64,000 nt of DNA from DASXRA01 sp963737425 (lineage in GTDB: Bacteria; Actinomycetota; Actinomycetes; Mycobacteriales; Jatrophihabitantaceae). A model generated the notes under the pieces. That model had not been told where the DNA came from, ran no database searches, and saw only the letters and a list, made by a program, of their open reading frames with translations. The stretch's first letter is position 1, and every line of letters starts with the position of its first letter. The position numbers and the translations under genes are program-made. Shown here in pieces: positions 50,582 to 59,399 of the stretch. The stretch is taken from positions 186,001 through 250,000 of the forward strand of contig CAVTSX010000009.1 in NCBI GenBank assembly GCA_963737425.1, read 5' to 3'.

Positions 50582-51669
50582 GACTGAACATGTCAGTACG
50601 GATCGCCACGGGCCTCGCCGCGGTGACCCTGCTCGCGGCAGCGTGCAGTTCCAGCAAGAAGGACTCGCAGAACACTTCGCCGGCCGGGACGGGCGGCGGC
50701 ACCGGGGCCGTGAGCGCCGGCGGCGATCTCGTCGGCGTCGACTACCCGCGCTCGGACTCCGACTTCTGGAACTCCTACATCAAGTACGTGCCGCAGATGG
50801 CGAGCCAACTGGGCCTCAAGATCAAGACGACGAACTCGCAGAACAACATCGCGCAGCTGCAGTCCGACGTGCAGACGCTGCTCGCGCAGAACGTCAAGGG
50901 CGTCGTGATCGCCCCGCAGGACACGGCGGCCGTCATCCCGACACTTCAGCAACTGGCCTCGAAGAACATCCCGGTGGTCTCGGTCGACACCCGCCCGGAC
51001 GCCGGCAAGGTCTACATGGTGGTGCGCGCCGACAACAAGGCGTACGGCACGAAGTCCTGCAAGTACATCGGCGACACCCTCAAGGGCCAGGGCAACGTCG
51101 TCGAGTTCGAGGGCGACCTCGGATCGATCAACGGCCGCGACCGCAGCGAGGCGTTCGGCAGTTGCATGAAGCAGAACTACCCGAACATCAAGGTATTCGC
51201 CGAGCCGACGAAGTGGGACCCGCCGACGGCGGTGTCGCAACTGCAGACCGTACTGTCCGGCAACAAGATCAATGCCATCTACATGCAGGCGAGCATCTAC
51301 CTGCCCTCCACCCTGCAAACGCTGGCCCAGAAGGGATTGCTCAAGCCGCGCGGGCAGGCGGGCCACATCGTGATCGTGTCGAACGACGGCGTGCCCGCGG
51401 AATACAAGGCGATCAAGGACGGCCAAATGGACGCGACGGTCTCGCAGCCGGCCGACCTCTACGCCAAGTACGCGCTGCAATACCTCAAGGACGCAATCGC
51501 CGGCAAGAAGTACTCGCCCGGACCGACCGACCACAACAGCACGATCGTCGACGTCGGCAACGGAAACCTGGAGGATCAGTTGCCGGCACCGCTCGTGACG
51601 ATTGACGGCGCCTACCCGGGCTCCCTCAAGGTCGACGACAAGTCCTTGTGGGGCAACCAGATCAGCTAG
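50578..51669 (+). CDS. ABC transporter sugar-binding lipoprotein (fucose cluster)
   Basis: A 363-residue extracellular binding lipoprotein (lipobox LAAAC, Cys23) with a peripla_BP_4-type fold: LVGVDYPRSDSDFW, VKGVVIAPQDTAAVIP, IPVVSVDTRPD, INGRDRSEAFGSCM and VSNDGVPAEYKAIKDGQ. GTG 50578 overlaps the previous stop and has GAGGAG about 6 bases upstream. With the next two genes it forms a CUT2-type importer. L-fucose or L-fuconate is the likely substrate, inferred from the operon. Confidence 0.88.
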   Translation: MRLNMSVRIATGLAAVTLLAAACSSSKKDSQNTSPAGTGGGTGAVSAGGDLVGVDYPRSDSDFWNSYIKYVPQMASQLGLKIKTTNSQNNIAQLQSDVQTLLAQNVKGVVIAPQDTAAVIPTLQQLASKNIPVVSVDTRPDAGKVYMVVRADNKAYGTKSCKYIGDTLKGQGNVVEFEGDLGSINGRDRSEAFGSCMKQNYPNIKVFAEPTKWDPPTAVSQLQTVLSGNKINAIYMQASIYLPSTLQTLAQKGLLKPRGQAGHIVIVSNDGVPAEYKAIKDGQMDATVSQPADLYAKYALQYLKDAIAGKKYSPGPTDHNSTIVDVGNGNLEDQLPAPLVTIDGAYPGSLKVDDKSLWGNQIS

Positions 51670-51680
51670 GAGAGCTGCAC

Positions 51681-53174
51681 ATGGCCGTCGTCGATGCGAC
51701 CGGGATCAGCAAGCGGTTCGGCGCGACGCTTGCGTTGAACGGTGTCGACCTGCGGGTCGAGCCGGGCGAGATCCACGCGCTCGTCGGGCGAAACGGCGCC
51801 GGCAAGTCCACGCTCGTGTCGATCCTCACCGGCCTGCAGGCCGCCGACAGCGGCACGGTGCTGTTCGGCGGCACGCCGGCTCCGGCGTTGGGCGACCGCG
51901 ACGCGTGGCGCCGGGTGGTTGCCTGCGTGTATCAGAAGTCGACGATCATCCCCGACCTGTCGGTCACCGAGAACCTGTTCGTCAACCGGCAGGTCGAGGG
52001 CCATCGTCCGATCAGCTGGCGCAACCTGCGCCGGCGCGCGGGCGAACTGCTCGCCGAATGGGATCTGAACGTGGACGTGCGCCGGCCGGCCCGCGAGCTG
52101 ACGGTGGAGCAGCGCCAGATGGTCGAGGTCGCCCGCGCGCTGTCGTTCGGCGCGCGGTTCATCATCCTGGACGAGCCGACCGCGCGCCTGGACGCCGCGG
52201 CGATCGCGCGGCTGTTCGACCGGATCCGTGCATTGCAGGCGCAGGGCGTGACGTTCCTCTACATCAGCCATCACCTGCAGGAGATCTTCGAGCTGTGCCA
52301 GCACGTCACCGTCTACCGGGACGCGCGGCACATCGTCACCTCGCCGATCGACGGCATCTCGCACAGCGAGCTGGTTACCGCCATGACGGGCGAGCAGGTG
52401 GCCGACGAGTCCGACCCGCGCCCGCCCGCGCCGCGCGCGGCCGAGCCGATCCTGAGGGTCAACCGGCTAAGCGTCGGCGCGAGCTGCCACGACGTCTCGT
52501 TCGAGGTCGCGCCCGGCGAGATCGTCGGCCTGGCCGGGGCCGGCGGCAGCGGCAAGTTCGCGGTTGCCGACGTGATCGTGGGGCTGCAACGGCCCGACAG
52601 CGGTGAGGTGCGCATCGCCGGCACGGTGCAACGGCCGGGCAGCGTGCCGAGGGCGTTGCGCGCCGGTGTCGGCTTCGTGCCCCAGGACCGTCACCGCGAG
52701 GGCCTGGTGCCCGACCTCTCGGTCGCCGAGAACCTGACCATGACGGTGCCGCACCGGCTCGGCAACCACGGCCTGATCGGCAAGCGGCGCCAGACCAGGC
52801 TGGCCCGCATGACCATCGCGCAACTCGACATCGTCACGCACGGCCCCGGCCAGCGGGTCGTCGAACTCTCCGGCGGCAACCAGCAGAAAGTCGTGATGGG
52901 ACGCGCGCTGGCCGACGCGCCGCACGTGCTCGTCCTGATGTCGCCGACGGCCGGAGTGGACGTCAAGTCGAAGCGAACGCTGATGGACACGGCGGCCGAA
53001 TCGGCATCGAGCGGCGCCGGGGTACTCGTGGTCACCGACGACCTCGACGATCTGCGCTACTGCCACCGGGTCGTGGTGATGTTCCGCGGCGAGGTGGTCG
53101 CCGAGTTGCGAGACACCTGGGACGACGAGGAACTCGTCGCCGCGATGGAAGGGGTTGAGCTCAGCCGTGACTGA
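51681..53174 (+). CDS. Sugar ABC transporter ATPase with an altered second domain
   Basis: A 497-residue double ATPase of a CUT2-type importer. The first domain is intact: Walker A GRNGAGKST, signature-like LTVEQRQMVEVARA, Walker B FIILDEPTARLD. The second keeps the signature LSGGNQQKVVMGRA, but its Walker B reads LVLMSPTAGVDV in place of the usual LDEPT, losing the acidic pair, and its Walker A is GAGGSGKF without the Ser/Thr. Hydrolysis in the second site is probably impaired. ATG 51681 has GGAG about 9 bases upstream. Confidence 0.9.
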   Translation: MAVVDATGISKRFGATLALNGVDLRVEPGEIHALVGRNGAGKSTLVSILTGLQAADSGTVLFGGTPAPALGDRDAWRRVVACVYQKSTIIPDLSVTENLFVNRQVEGHRPISWRNLRRRAGELLAEWDLNVDVRRPARELTVEQRQMVEVARALSFGARFIILDEPTARLDAAAIARLFDRIRALQAQGVTFLYISHHLQEIFELCQHVTVYRDARHIVTSPIDGISHSELVTAMTGEQVADESDPRPPAPRAAEPILRVNRLSVGASCHDVSFEVAPGEIVGLAGAGGSGKFAVADVIVGLQRPDSGEVRIAGTVQRPGSVPRALRAGVGFVPQDRHREGLVPDLSVAENLTMTVPHRLGNHGLIGKRRQTRLARMTIAQLDIVTHGPGQRVVELSGGNQQKVVMGRALADAPHVLVLMSPTAGVDVKSKRTLMDTAAESASSGAGVLVVTDDLDDLRYCHRVVVMFRGEVVAELRDTWDDEELVAAMEGVELSRD

Positions 53175-54195
53175 CACCGTCACCAGGCGGACCGAGGCGG
53201 TGCCTGCGGAGTCTGCGCCCGCGAGAGTCGGGATCGCGATCGCCCGGCTACGCGACCTGGCGCTCATCCCGCCGATCATCGTGATCATCATCGTCGGCTA
53301 CTTCGTCGATCACGCGTTCCTCACCCGGTCGACGTTCACCGACGTGCTGTCGAACATGTCGTGGATCGCGCTGCTCGTACTCGCCGAGTCGCTCATCCTG
53401 ATCAGCGGCAAGATGGACCTCTCGCTGGAGTCGACGGTCGGGCTCGCGCCGGGCATCGCGGCCTGGCTGACCCTGCCCAAGGGCATCGAGCACGGCGCGG
53501 CCGTCGTCTCGGCGGTCTGGGCGATCCCGATCGCGCTGGCGGTCGGCGCGCTGATCGGCGCCATCAACGGGTTCCTCATCGTCCAGCTCAAGATCAACGC
53601 ATTCATCGTGACGCTCGGCATGCTGATCACGCTGCGCGGGCTGCTCACCGGAATCTCGCACGGGCAGACGTTCTTCTTCCTCAAGCCCGAATCGCAGACG
53701 TATCTCGGGCGGACGAAGTGGCTCGGCCTGCCCGCGTCGGTCTGGGTCGTCGTCATCGCATTCGCGATCGGCATCGTCGTCCTCGCCCGCACGCGCGCGG
53801 GCCGCTCGCTGTACGCGATCGGCGGCAACGTCGACGCCGCGCGCGCCGCCGGCATCCGCACCGATCGGGTGGTGTGGCTGGTCCTGATCCTGGGCGGCCT
53901 CATCGCGGCGCTGGCCGGAATCGTCGAGTCCGGAAACCTGGCGTCGGTCACCTCGAACATGGGCCAGGGACGCATCTTCGACGTGTTCGCCGCCGCCGTC
54001 ATCGGCGGCATCAGCCTCAACGGCGGCAAGGGCAGCGTCTTCGGCGCGTTCACCGGCGTGCTATTACTCAATCTCATCTTCAAGGTGCTGACGTTCGCCG
54101 GCGTACCCAACCAGTGGTTCGACTTCCTCAACGGCGCGGTGATCCTCGCCGTGCTGATCGGCCAGCGAATCCTCAGTGGCCGGACCGACGAATAG
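53167..54195 (+). CDS. Sugar ABC transporter permease (fucose cluster)
   Basis: Membrane permease of about 342 residues in the ribose-type BPD_transp_2 family, with eight to ten helices. Family segments include LLVLAESLILISGKMDLSLES, KINAFIVTLGMLITLRGLL, SLYAIGGNVDAARAAGI and VFAAAVIGGISLNGGKGSV. GTG 53167 overlaps the ATPase stop by 8 bases; TTG 53155 follows a GGAAGGGG too closely but cannot be excluded. Only one permease gene is present, so the channel is presumably a homodimer. Confidence 0.88.
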   Translation: MTDTVTRRTEAVPAESAPARVGIAIARLRDLALIPPIIVIIIVGYFVDHAFLTRSTFTDVLSNMSWIALLVLAESLILISGKMDLSLESTVGLAPGIAAWLTLPKGIEHGAAVVSAVWAIPIALAVGALIGAINGFLIVQLKINAFIVTLGMLITLRGLLTGISHGQTFFFLKPESQTYLGRTKWLGLPASVWVVVIAFAIGIVVLARTRAGRSLYAIGGNVDAARAAGIRTDRVVWLVLILGGLIAALAGIVESGNLASVTSNMGQGRIFDVFAAAVIGGISLNGGKGSVFGAFTGVLLLNLIFKVLTFAGVPNQWFDFLNGAVILAVLIGQRILSGRTDE

Positions 54196-54204
54196 GAGAA
54201 CCAC

Positions 54205-55038
54205 ATGCGCTTGGCACGCCATGGCGTACCAGGACAGGAACGTCCGATCATCAGCGGCGAGGACGGAGGGTGGCGAGACCTCAGCTCGGTCACCCCGGAC
54301 ATCACCGGGCAATTCCTGCGCGACGGGCTGGCCGGTCTCGACCTCGCTTCGCTGCCCGCCGTCGCCGAGGTCGGCCGGTTCGGGCCGCCGGTCGCGGCGA
54401 TCGGCAAGATCGTGTGCATCGGCCTGAACTACCGCGATCACGCGGCCGAGACCGGTGCGCCAATCCCTACCGAGCCGATCCTGTTCCTCAAGGCACCAGA
54501 CACCGTGGTCGGCCCGAACGACGAGGTGCTCGTACCGCGCCAGTCGACCAAGACCGACTGGGAGGTCGAACTCGCGGTGGTGATCGGCGCGGGGGCCCGC
54601 TACCTGGAATCGCCCGACGACGCCGCGGCGTGCATCGCGGGCTACGCGATCAGCAACGACGTGTCGGAGCGCGAGTTCCAACTCGAACGCGGCGGCCAGT
54701 GGGACAAGGGCAAGAACTGCGAGACGTTCAACCCGATCGGCCCGTGGATCCTGACCGCGGACGAGGTGGCCGACCCGCAGGATCTCGGGCTGCGCCTGTG
54801 GGTGAACGGCGAGCTGCGCCAGGACGGCACCACCAAGGAAATGATCTTCGGCGTGCACCATCTGGTCTGGTACCTGAGCCAGTTCATGGCACTGCACCCA
54901 GGAGATGTGATCAACACCGGAACCCCGGCAGGCGTCGCGATGGGCCGGCCGGACCAGCCCTATCTGCGCGCGGGCGACGTCGTCGAGATCGAGATCGACG
55001 GGCTCGGCCGGCAGCGCCAGACGTTCGGCGCGGCATGA
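54205..55038 (+). CDS. L-2,4-diketo-3-deoxyfuconate hydrolase-like FAH protein
   Basis: A 277-residue fumarylacetoacetate hydrolase-family enzyme. Conserved metal-site and core segments are visible: GKIVCIGLNYRDHAAETG, PILFLKAPDTVVGPND, TDWEVELAVVIG (metal-binding Glu residues), YAISNDVSEREFQLERGGQW, KGKNCETFNPIGPW and DVINTGTPAGVAMG. In the known non-phosphorylating fucose route this family splits the diketo acid into pyruvate and L-lactate. Placement in a complete fucose operon supports that role. ATG 54205 follows GGAG about 7 bases upstream. Confidence 0.85.
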   Translation: MRLARHGVPGQERPIISGEDGGWRDLSSVTPDITGQFLRDGLAGLDLASLPAVAEVGRFGPPVAAIGKIVCIGLNYRDHAAETGAPIPTEPILFLKAPDTVVGPNDEVLVPRQSTKTDWEVELAVVIGAGARYLESPDDAAACIAGYAISNDVSEREFQLERGGQWDKGKNCETFNPIGPWILTADEVADPQDLGLRLWVNGELRQDGTTKEMIFGVHHLVWYLSQFMALHPGDVINTGTPAGVAMGRPDQPYLRAGDVVEIEIDGLGRQRQTFGAA

Positions 55039-55063
55039 CAGGCATGACCGCCCGCATTGTCCC

Positions 55064-55133
55064 GTTGAGTGGTGCGTTCGGGCTTGAGTGGTGCGTTATA
55101 GCGCACCACTCAAGGGATAACACACCACTCAAC
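55064..55133. repeat. Nested double-stem element, copy 3
   Basis: Units GAGTGGTGCGTT at 55067 and 55086 and inverted units at 55100 (AGCGCACCACTC) and 55119 (AACACACCACTC) keep the 19-14-19 spacing. It fills the gap between the hydrolase gene and the frameshifted dehydrogenase gene. Confidence 0.95.
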
Positions 55134-55152
55134 GAGCTAGGGGCGAGCGTAG

Positions 55153-55891
55153 ATGGGTGACTTCGCGGGGCTGCGTGCTCTTGTTACCGGCGGCGCCTCG
55201 GGCATCGGCCTTGCCGTAGCGACGCGACTGGCGGACGAGGGCGCGTCCGTTGGCCGTCCTCGATCGCGCGGAGACCGGACCGTTCACCTACGTGCGCGCC
55301 GACCTCGCCGACGGCCCGGCCGTGCGCGACGCGGTCGCCGACGCCGTCCGATCGCTGGGTGGCCTGGACGTCCTCGTCAACAACGCCGGAGTCGGGGCGC
55401 AGGGCGACATCGAGGCGAACGACGAGGACGAGTGGCATCGCGTCCTGGACGTCAACGTACTGGGCCTGGTGCGCGTGACGAGGGCGGCCCTGCCGGCGCT
55501 GCGCGCGTCGGACCACGGCGCGATCGTCAACACCTGCTCGATCGCGGCCACTGCCGGGTTGCCCAACCGAGCGCTGTATTCGGCGAGCAAGGGGGCCGTG
55601 CTGTCACTGACGCTCGCGATGGCCGCTGATCTGCTGCCGGAAGGCATCCGCGTCAACGCCGTCAACCCGGGCACGGCCGACACGCCGTGGGTCAGCCGAC
55701 TGCTCGATGCGGCGCCCGATCCGGCCGCCGAGCGGGCGGCCCTCGAGGCACGCCAGCCCCACGGTCGGTTGGTGAGCGCCGACGAGGTCGCCGCCGCGGT
55801 GGCGTATCTCGCGTCGCCCGCGGCCGGTTCGACGACGGGGACGTGGCTGGCCATCGACGGCGGCATGTCCGGCCTGCGCCTGCGCCGATGA
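55153..55891 (+). pseudogene. 2-keto-3-deoxy-L-fuconate dehydrogenase-type SDR, frameshifted
   Basis: Two overlapping frames together encode one short-chain dehydrogenase of about 245 residues. Frame one gives the cofactor motif (LVTGGASGIGLAVATRL) and runs to GASV. The rest, from AVLDRAETGPF onward, is in the next frame and holds NNAGVG, the Ser-Tyr-Lys site (NTCSIAATAG, YSASK) and the C-terminal GTWLAIDGGMSG. Removing one T at 55250-55251 restores the standard GASVAVLDR. There is no slippery sequence, so this is an insertion mutation, an assembly error or, less likely, a recoding site. Its place suggests oxidation of 2-keto-3-deoxyfuconate. Confidence 0.85.
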
Positions 55892-55916
55892 GCTTCTCCG
55901 GCCACGGCGCCCCCGT

Positions 55917-55980
55917 GGGTGGGCAGTTGGGCCGCGGGTGGGCAGTTGTAACTGCCCACCCGGCGCAGAACTGCCCACCT
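55917..55980. repeat. Nested double-stem element, copy 4 (divergent sequence)
   Basis: Direct units GGGTGGGCAGTT at 55917 and 55936 and inverted units AACTGCCCACC at 55950 and 55969 have exactly the 19-14-19 spacing of the other copies, although the unit sequence matches them at only 8 of 12 positions. All four units carry the same changes, which keeps the pairing. It lies between the SDR and mutarotase genes. Confidence 0.9.
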
Positions 55981-56000
55981 GGGAGTCGAGCAAGGCGGCC

Positions 56001-56330
56001 ATGACGGTGCAGCGCATCGCGTCGGTGATCCGGCTGCGGCCGGACAAGGAAGCCGAGTACCGCGCCCTGCATGCCGCCGTGTGGCCGGGCGTGCTCGCCC
56101 GGTTGCGCGCCGCGAACGTCACCAACTACTCGATCTTCCTGCGCGACGGGTTGCTGTTCAGCTACCTCGAATACACCGGCGACGACTACGCCGCCGACTC
56201 GGCGTGCATCGCCGCCGACGACGAGACCCGCCGCTGGTGGGCGCTCACCGATCCGTGCCAGCAGCCGCTCGATTCGGCCGCCGAGGGCGAGTGGTGGGCA
56301 CCCGCCGAGGAGGTCTTCCATGCGGATTGA
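56001..56330 (+). CDS. RhaM-family mutarotase (probable L-fucose mutarotase)
   Basis: A 109-residue member of the RhaM/DUF718 family: ASVIRLRPDKEAEYRALHAAVWPGVL, NVTNYSIFLRDGLLFSYLEY and WWALTDPCQQPL. It equilibrates sugar anomers; given the operon, L-fucose is the likely substrate. ATG 56001 is chosen since upstream sequence belongs to the repeat element. Its end overlaps the fuconolactonase gene by 11 bases. It differs clearly from the copy at 19945. Confidence 0.85.
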   Translation: MTVQRIASVIRLRPDKEAEYRALHAAVWPGVLARLRAANVTNYSIFLRDGLLFSYLEYTGDDYAADSACIAADDETRRWWALTDPCQQPLDSAAEGEWWAPAEEVFHAD

Positions 56331-57159
56331 CGCCCACCACCACGTGTGGGATCTCGCCGTCCGCGACCAGCCGTGGACGGCGGCTATGCCCGTCCTGCAG
56401 CGCTCGTTCGCGTTCGCCGACCTTCGCCCGTCGCTCGTCACGCATCGCGTCGACGCGACGGTGCTCGTGCAGACGATCGCGGTCGCTGACGAGACGCCGG
56501 AACTGCTCGCACTCGCAGCGTCCGAGCCTTCGATCGGCGGCGTGGTCGGTTGGGTCGACCTGACCGCGCCGGACGTCGGCGCCCGGCTGGCCGAGTTGCG
56601 GTCAGGTCCGGGCGGGCAGCAACTCGTCGGTGTCCGGCACGGCGTGCAGGCTGAGCCCGATCCGCGCTGGCTGTGCCGCCCGGACGTGCGCCGGGGACTG
56701 GCGGCGGTCGCCGAGGCCGGGCTCGCCTATGACCTGCTCGTCGTCCCGGTGCAATTGCCGGCCGCGGTCGAGACGGTCACCGCGCTGCCCGGCCTGCGTT
56801 TCGTGCTCGACCACGGCGGCAAGCCGCCCATCGCCTCGGGCGAGCTGGCTTCGTGGCGTTCCGACATCCGCGCGCTCGCTGCGCTGCCCAACGTCGCGGT
56901 CAAGCTGTCCGGGCTGATCATCGAGGCCGACCATGCGTCCTGGACGGTGCAGCAACTGCGGCCGTATGCCCGCACGCTGCTCGAAGCCTTCGGCCCCGAC
57001 CGGTTGATGTTCGGCTCGGACTGGCCGGTGTGCCTGCTCGCCGGCAGCTACGACGACGTCATGGCAGCCGCCGAAGTCCTGACCGCAGGCCTCGACGGGA
57101 GCGGGCGGGCGGCCGTGTTCGGCGGCACCGCTGCGAGCTGGTACCGCCTGGAGGCGTGA
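56320..57159 (+). CDS. L-fuconolactonase-type amidohydrolase
   Basis: Opens L-fuconolactone to L-fuconate. The 279-residue amidohydrolase-2 TIM barrel has the N-terminal metal motif MRIDAHHHVWDL, GVVGWVDLTAP, LVGVRHGVQAEPD, FVLDHGGKPPI and VAVKLSGLI, and the C-terminal catalytic Asp in LMFGSDWPVCLL. ATG 56320 has GGAGG 6 bases upstream and overlaps the mutarotase gene. Its stop and the next start share one base (TGATG). The substrate follows from the operon. Confidence 0.88.
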   Translation: MRIDAHHHVWDLAVRDQPWTAAMPVLQRSFAFADLRPSLVTHRVDATVLVQTIAVADETPELLALAASEPSIGGVVGWVDLTAPDVGARLAELRSGPGGQQLVGVRHGVQAEPDPRWLCRPDVRRGLAAVAEAGLAYDLLVVPVQLPAAVETVTALPGLRFVLDHGGKPPIASGELASWRSDIRALAALPNVAVKLSGLIIEADHASWTVQQLRPYARTLLEAFGPDRLMFGSDWPVCLLAGSYDDVMAAAEVLTAGLDGSGRAAVFGGTAASWYRLEA

Positions 57160-58115
57160 TGGATCGGCACAAGCTCGGGCGGACGTCCGTCGAGGTGACC
57201 GAGCTCGGATTCGGCGCCGCCCCGATCGGCAACCTGCACTCGGCGATCTCCGACGAGGACGCCGCGACGACCGTGCAGGCGGCCTGGGACTGCGGCATCC
57301 GCTACTTCGACACGGCGCCGCACTACGGGCTGGGGCTCTCCGAGCGGCGTCTCGGCGCGGCGCTGGCCGGCAAACCGCGCGAGGAGTACGTCGTCTCGAC
57401 GAAGGTCGGGCGGCTGCTCGCCCGCAACCCGGCGCCCATCGGCTCGGACCTGCGAGCCGGCGGGTTCGCCGTGTCCGACACGCTCACCCGCGTTCGCGAC
57501 TATTCGGCCGACGGGGTGCGGCGCAGCCTCGAGTCGAGCCTCGCCCGGCTGGGCCTGGATCGCGTCGACATCGTGTTGATCCACGATCCCGAAGACTTCA
57601 TGGACGACGCCCTGCGCGGGGCCGTGCCGGCGCTGATCGAGCTGCGCGAGCAGGGGGTCATCGGCGCGGTGGGCGCCGGGATGAACTTCTGGCAGCCGCT
57701 GCTGCGGTTCGTCACCGAGTCCGACATCGACGTTGTGATGCTCGCCGGTCGGTGGACGCTGGCCGACCGCAGCGGGGCGCCGCTCGTCGAAACCTGCGCC
57801 GCCCGCGGGGTGTCGGTGCTCGCGGCCGCGCCGTTCAACTCCGGCCTGCTGGCGAAGCCCTGGCCGCGTGATGGCGCGCTGTTCGACTACACCCCGGCGC
57901 CGGCCGACGTCCTGGCCCGGGCGCGAGCGCTGGCCGAGGCGTGCGAGCGGCACGGGGTGCAACTCCCCCACGCGGCGATGCAGTTCCCGCTGCGCCAGCC
58001 TGCGGTGGCGAGCGTAGTGGCCGGCATGCGCACCGGCGCGCACGTCCGGACCAACATCGGGTGGGCCACCGAGCGGCCTCCTGCGCGGTTGTGGGCCGAC
58101 CTCGACGGCGCCTGA
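57159..58115 (+). CDS. Aldo/keto reductase, probable L-fucose dehydrogenase
   Basis: A 318-residue AKR enzyme with the catalytic tetrad visible: Asp and Tyr in IRYFDTAPHYGLG, Lys in EEYVVSTKVGRLL and His in VDIVLIHDPEDF. The N-terminal RHKLGRTSVEVTELGFGAAPIGNL is typical of the D-threo-aldose/L-fucose dehydrogenase subgroup. It would oxidise L-fucose to L-fuconolactone, the first step of the pathway. It is the last gene of the operon, and its stop codon lies inside a strong hairpin. Confidence 0.87.
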   Translation: MDRHKLGRTSVEVTELGFGAAPIGNLHSAISDEDAATTVQAAWDCGIRYFDTAPHYGLGLSERRLGAALAGKPREEYVVSTKVGRLLARNPAPIGSDLRAGGFAVSDTLTRVRDYSADGVRRSLESSLARLGLDRVDIVLIHDPEDFMDDALRGAVPALIELREQGVIGAVGAGMNFWQPLLRFVTESDIDVVMLAGRWTLADRSGAPLVETCAARGVSVLAAAPFNSGLLAKPWPRDGALFDYTPAPADVLARARALAEACERHGVQLPHAAMQFPLRQPAVASVVAGMRTGAHVRTNIGWATERPPARLWADLDGA

Positions 58116-58144
58116 GCAGACCGGTTGATCCTGCTCAGGCGCCG
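58106..58144 (+). terminator. Terminator of the fucose operon
   Basis: CGGCGCCTGAGCAG (58106-58119) and CTGCTCAGGCGCCG (58131-58144) are perfect 14-base arms around an 11-base loop. The stem includes the stop codon of the aldo/keto reductase. No T-tract follows, which is common for high-GC actinobacterial terminators. Confidence 0.8.
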
Positions 58145-58258
58145 GGCTGGCGAGTGGTTCCGTGACGTGGGCTCGGACCGGGGAGGTTGGCGGCCAACGG
58201 GCATTGGTTGGCATTCCACCGGTAGCCGGCCGTACCGCTTTCTGGCGACAGTGGACGC

Positions 58259-59236
58259 ATGACGATGCGAGCGGCGGTCTGTGTCAGGGCGGGTGGCCCG
58301 GAGGTACTGGAGATCCGTGAGCTGCCGATACCCGCGATTCGGGAGGGCTGGAGCCTGGTGCAGGTGAGGGGCGCCGGCTTGAACCGGTCGGAGCTGCGGA
58401 CCCGTCAGGGACATTCTCCAAGCGTGACGTTCCCACGTGTGCTCGGGATCGAATGTGTGGGAATCGTGGCCGCCTCAACGGATCCCATGTTGCCGGAAGG
58501 CACGACCGTTGCCGCGGTGATGGGTGAGATGGGCCGGGAATTCGACGGCGGCTACGCGGAGTATGCGTTGCTACCGAACTCGCTGCTGATGCCGGTCACC
58601 AGCACGTTGGCGTGGGACGTCTTGGCCGCGCTGCCCGAGACGTACCTGACTGCCCAGGGCTCGCTGGACGCCTTGGGTGCCGTGCCGGGTAGCCGGCTGC
58701 TGATCCGGGGCGGGACCTCGTCGGTGGGCCTGGCCGCCGCGTCGATCGCGTCCGGCCACGGCATCGAGACCGCAGCCACGACTCGGCGGCAAAGCAAGAT
58801 CGACGCGTTGACGGCGGCCGGCGTCGACCATGCACTCGTCGACGACGGTGAGTCGCTGGCAGCGGGTGTGCACGCGATCTGGCCCGAGGGCCCGGACCAC
58901 GTTCTGGATCTCGTCGGGGCGAGCACGGCGGTGGACTCGCTGCACCTGGTCCGTGGCGGCGGGACGGTATGCGTGTCGGGCTCGCTGAGTGGGTGGTTGA
59001 TCCCGGACTTCGAACCGATAGCGATGATCCCGTCCGGCACCAAGCTCACGGCCTTCCACAGCGACAACCTGAAGGGCAGCGCGGGCACGACCGTGCTGCA
59101 ACGGGTCATCCACGAGGTCGAGGCCGGCGTCTATCGACCCAACGTCGACCGCGTCTTCGACCTGGACGACATCGTCGAGGCCCACCACTACATGGAGAAC
59201 AACCAGGCCACCGGAAAGGTTGTCGTGGTGCCCTAG
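58259..59236 (+). CDS. MDR-family quinone oxidoreductase-like protein
   Basis: A 325-residue medium-chain dehydrogenase without zinc-ligand cysteines: MRAAVCVRAGGPEVLEIREL, RVLGIECVGIV, GGYAEYALLPNSLLMPV, the nucleotide motif LLIRGGTSSVGLAAASIA and LDLVGASTAVDS, and the C-terminal ATGKVVVVP. This pattern is typical of NADPH:quinone reductase-like enzymes. It stands alone after the fucose-operon terminator; the substrate is unknown. Confidence 0.85.
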   Translation: MTMRAAVCVRAGGPEVLEIRELPIPAIREGWSLVQVRGAGLNRSELRTRQGHSPSVTFPRVLGIECVGIVAASTDPMLPEGTTVAAVMGEMGREFDGGYAEYALLPNSLLMPVTSTLAWDVLAALPETYLTAQGSLDALGAVPGSRLLIRGGTSSVGLAAASIASGHGIETAATTRRQSKIDALTAAGVDHALVDDGESLAAGVHAIWPEGPDHVLDLVGASTAVDSLHLVRGGGTVCVSGSLSGWLIPDFEPIAMIPSGTKLTAFHSDNLKGSAGTTVLQRVIHEVEAGVYRPNVDRVFDLDDIVEAHHYMENNQATGKVVVVP

Positions 59237-59399
59237 CCGCTCGGCATCCTGCCACTGGTGGTCAGGCGGCTTTGAATCACAACAGGGCGACAGTCGGAGG
59301 GTGAGGCACGACGACCGCGGGCAGACCGTCATCGATGTCGGTGGGTCAGGCGATGATGTCGCTCGGCCGAACCGGCGGCCCCGCAGCCCGAGGAGCGCG

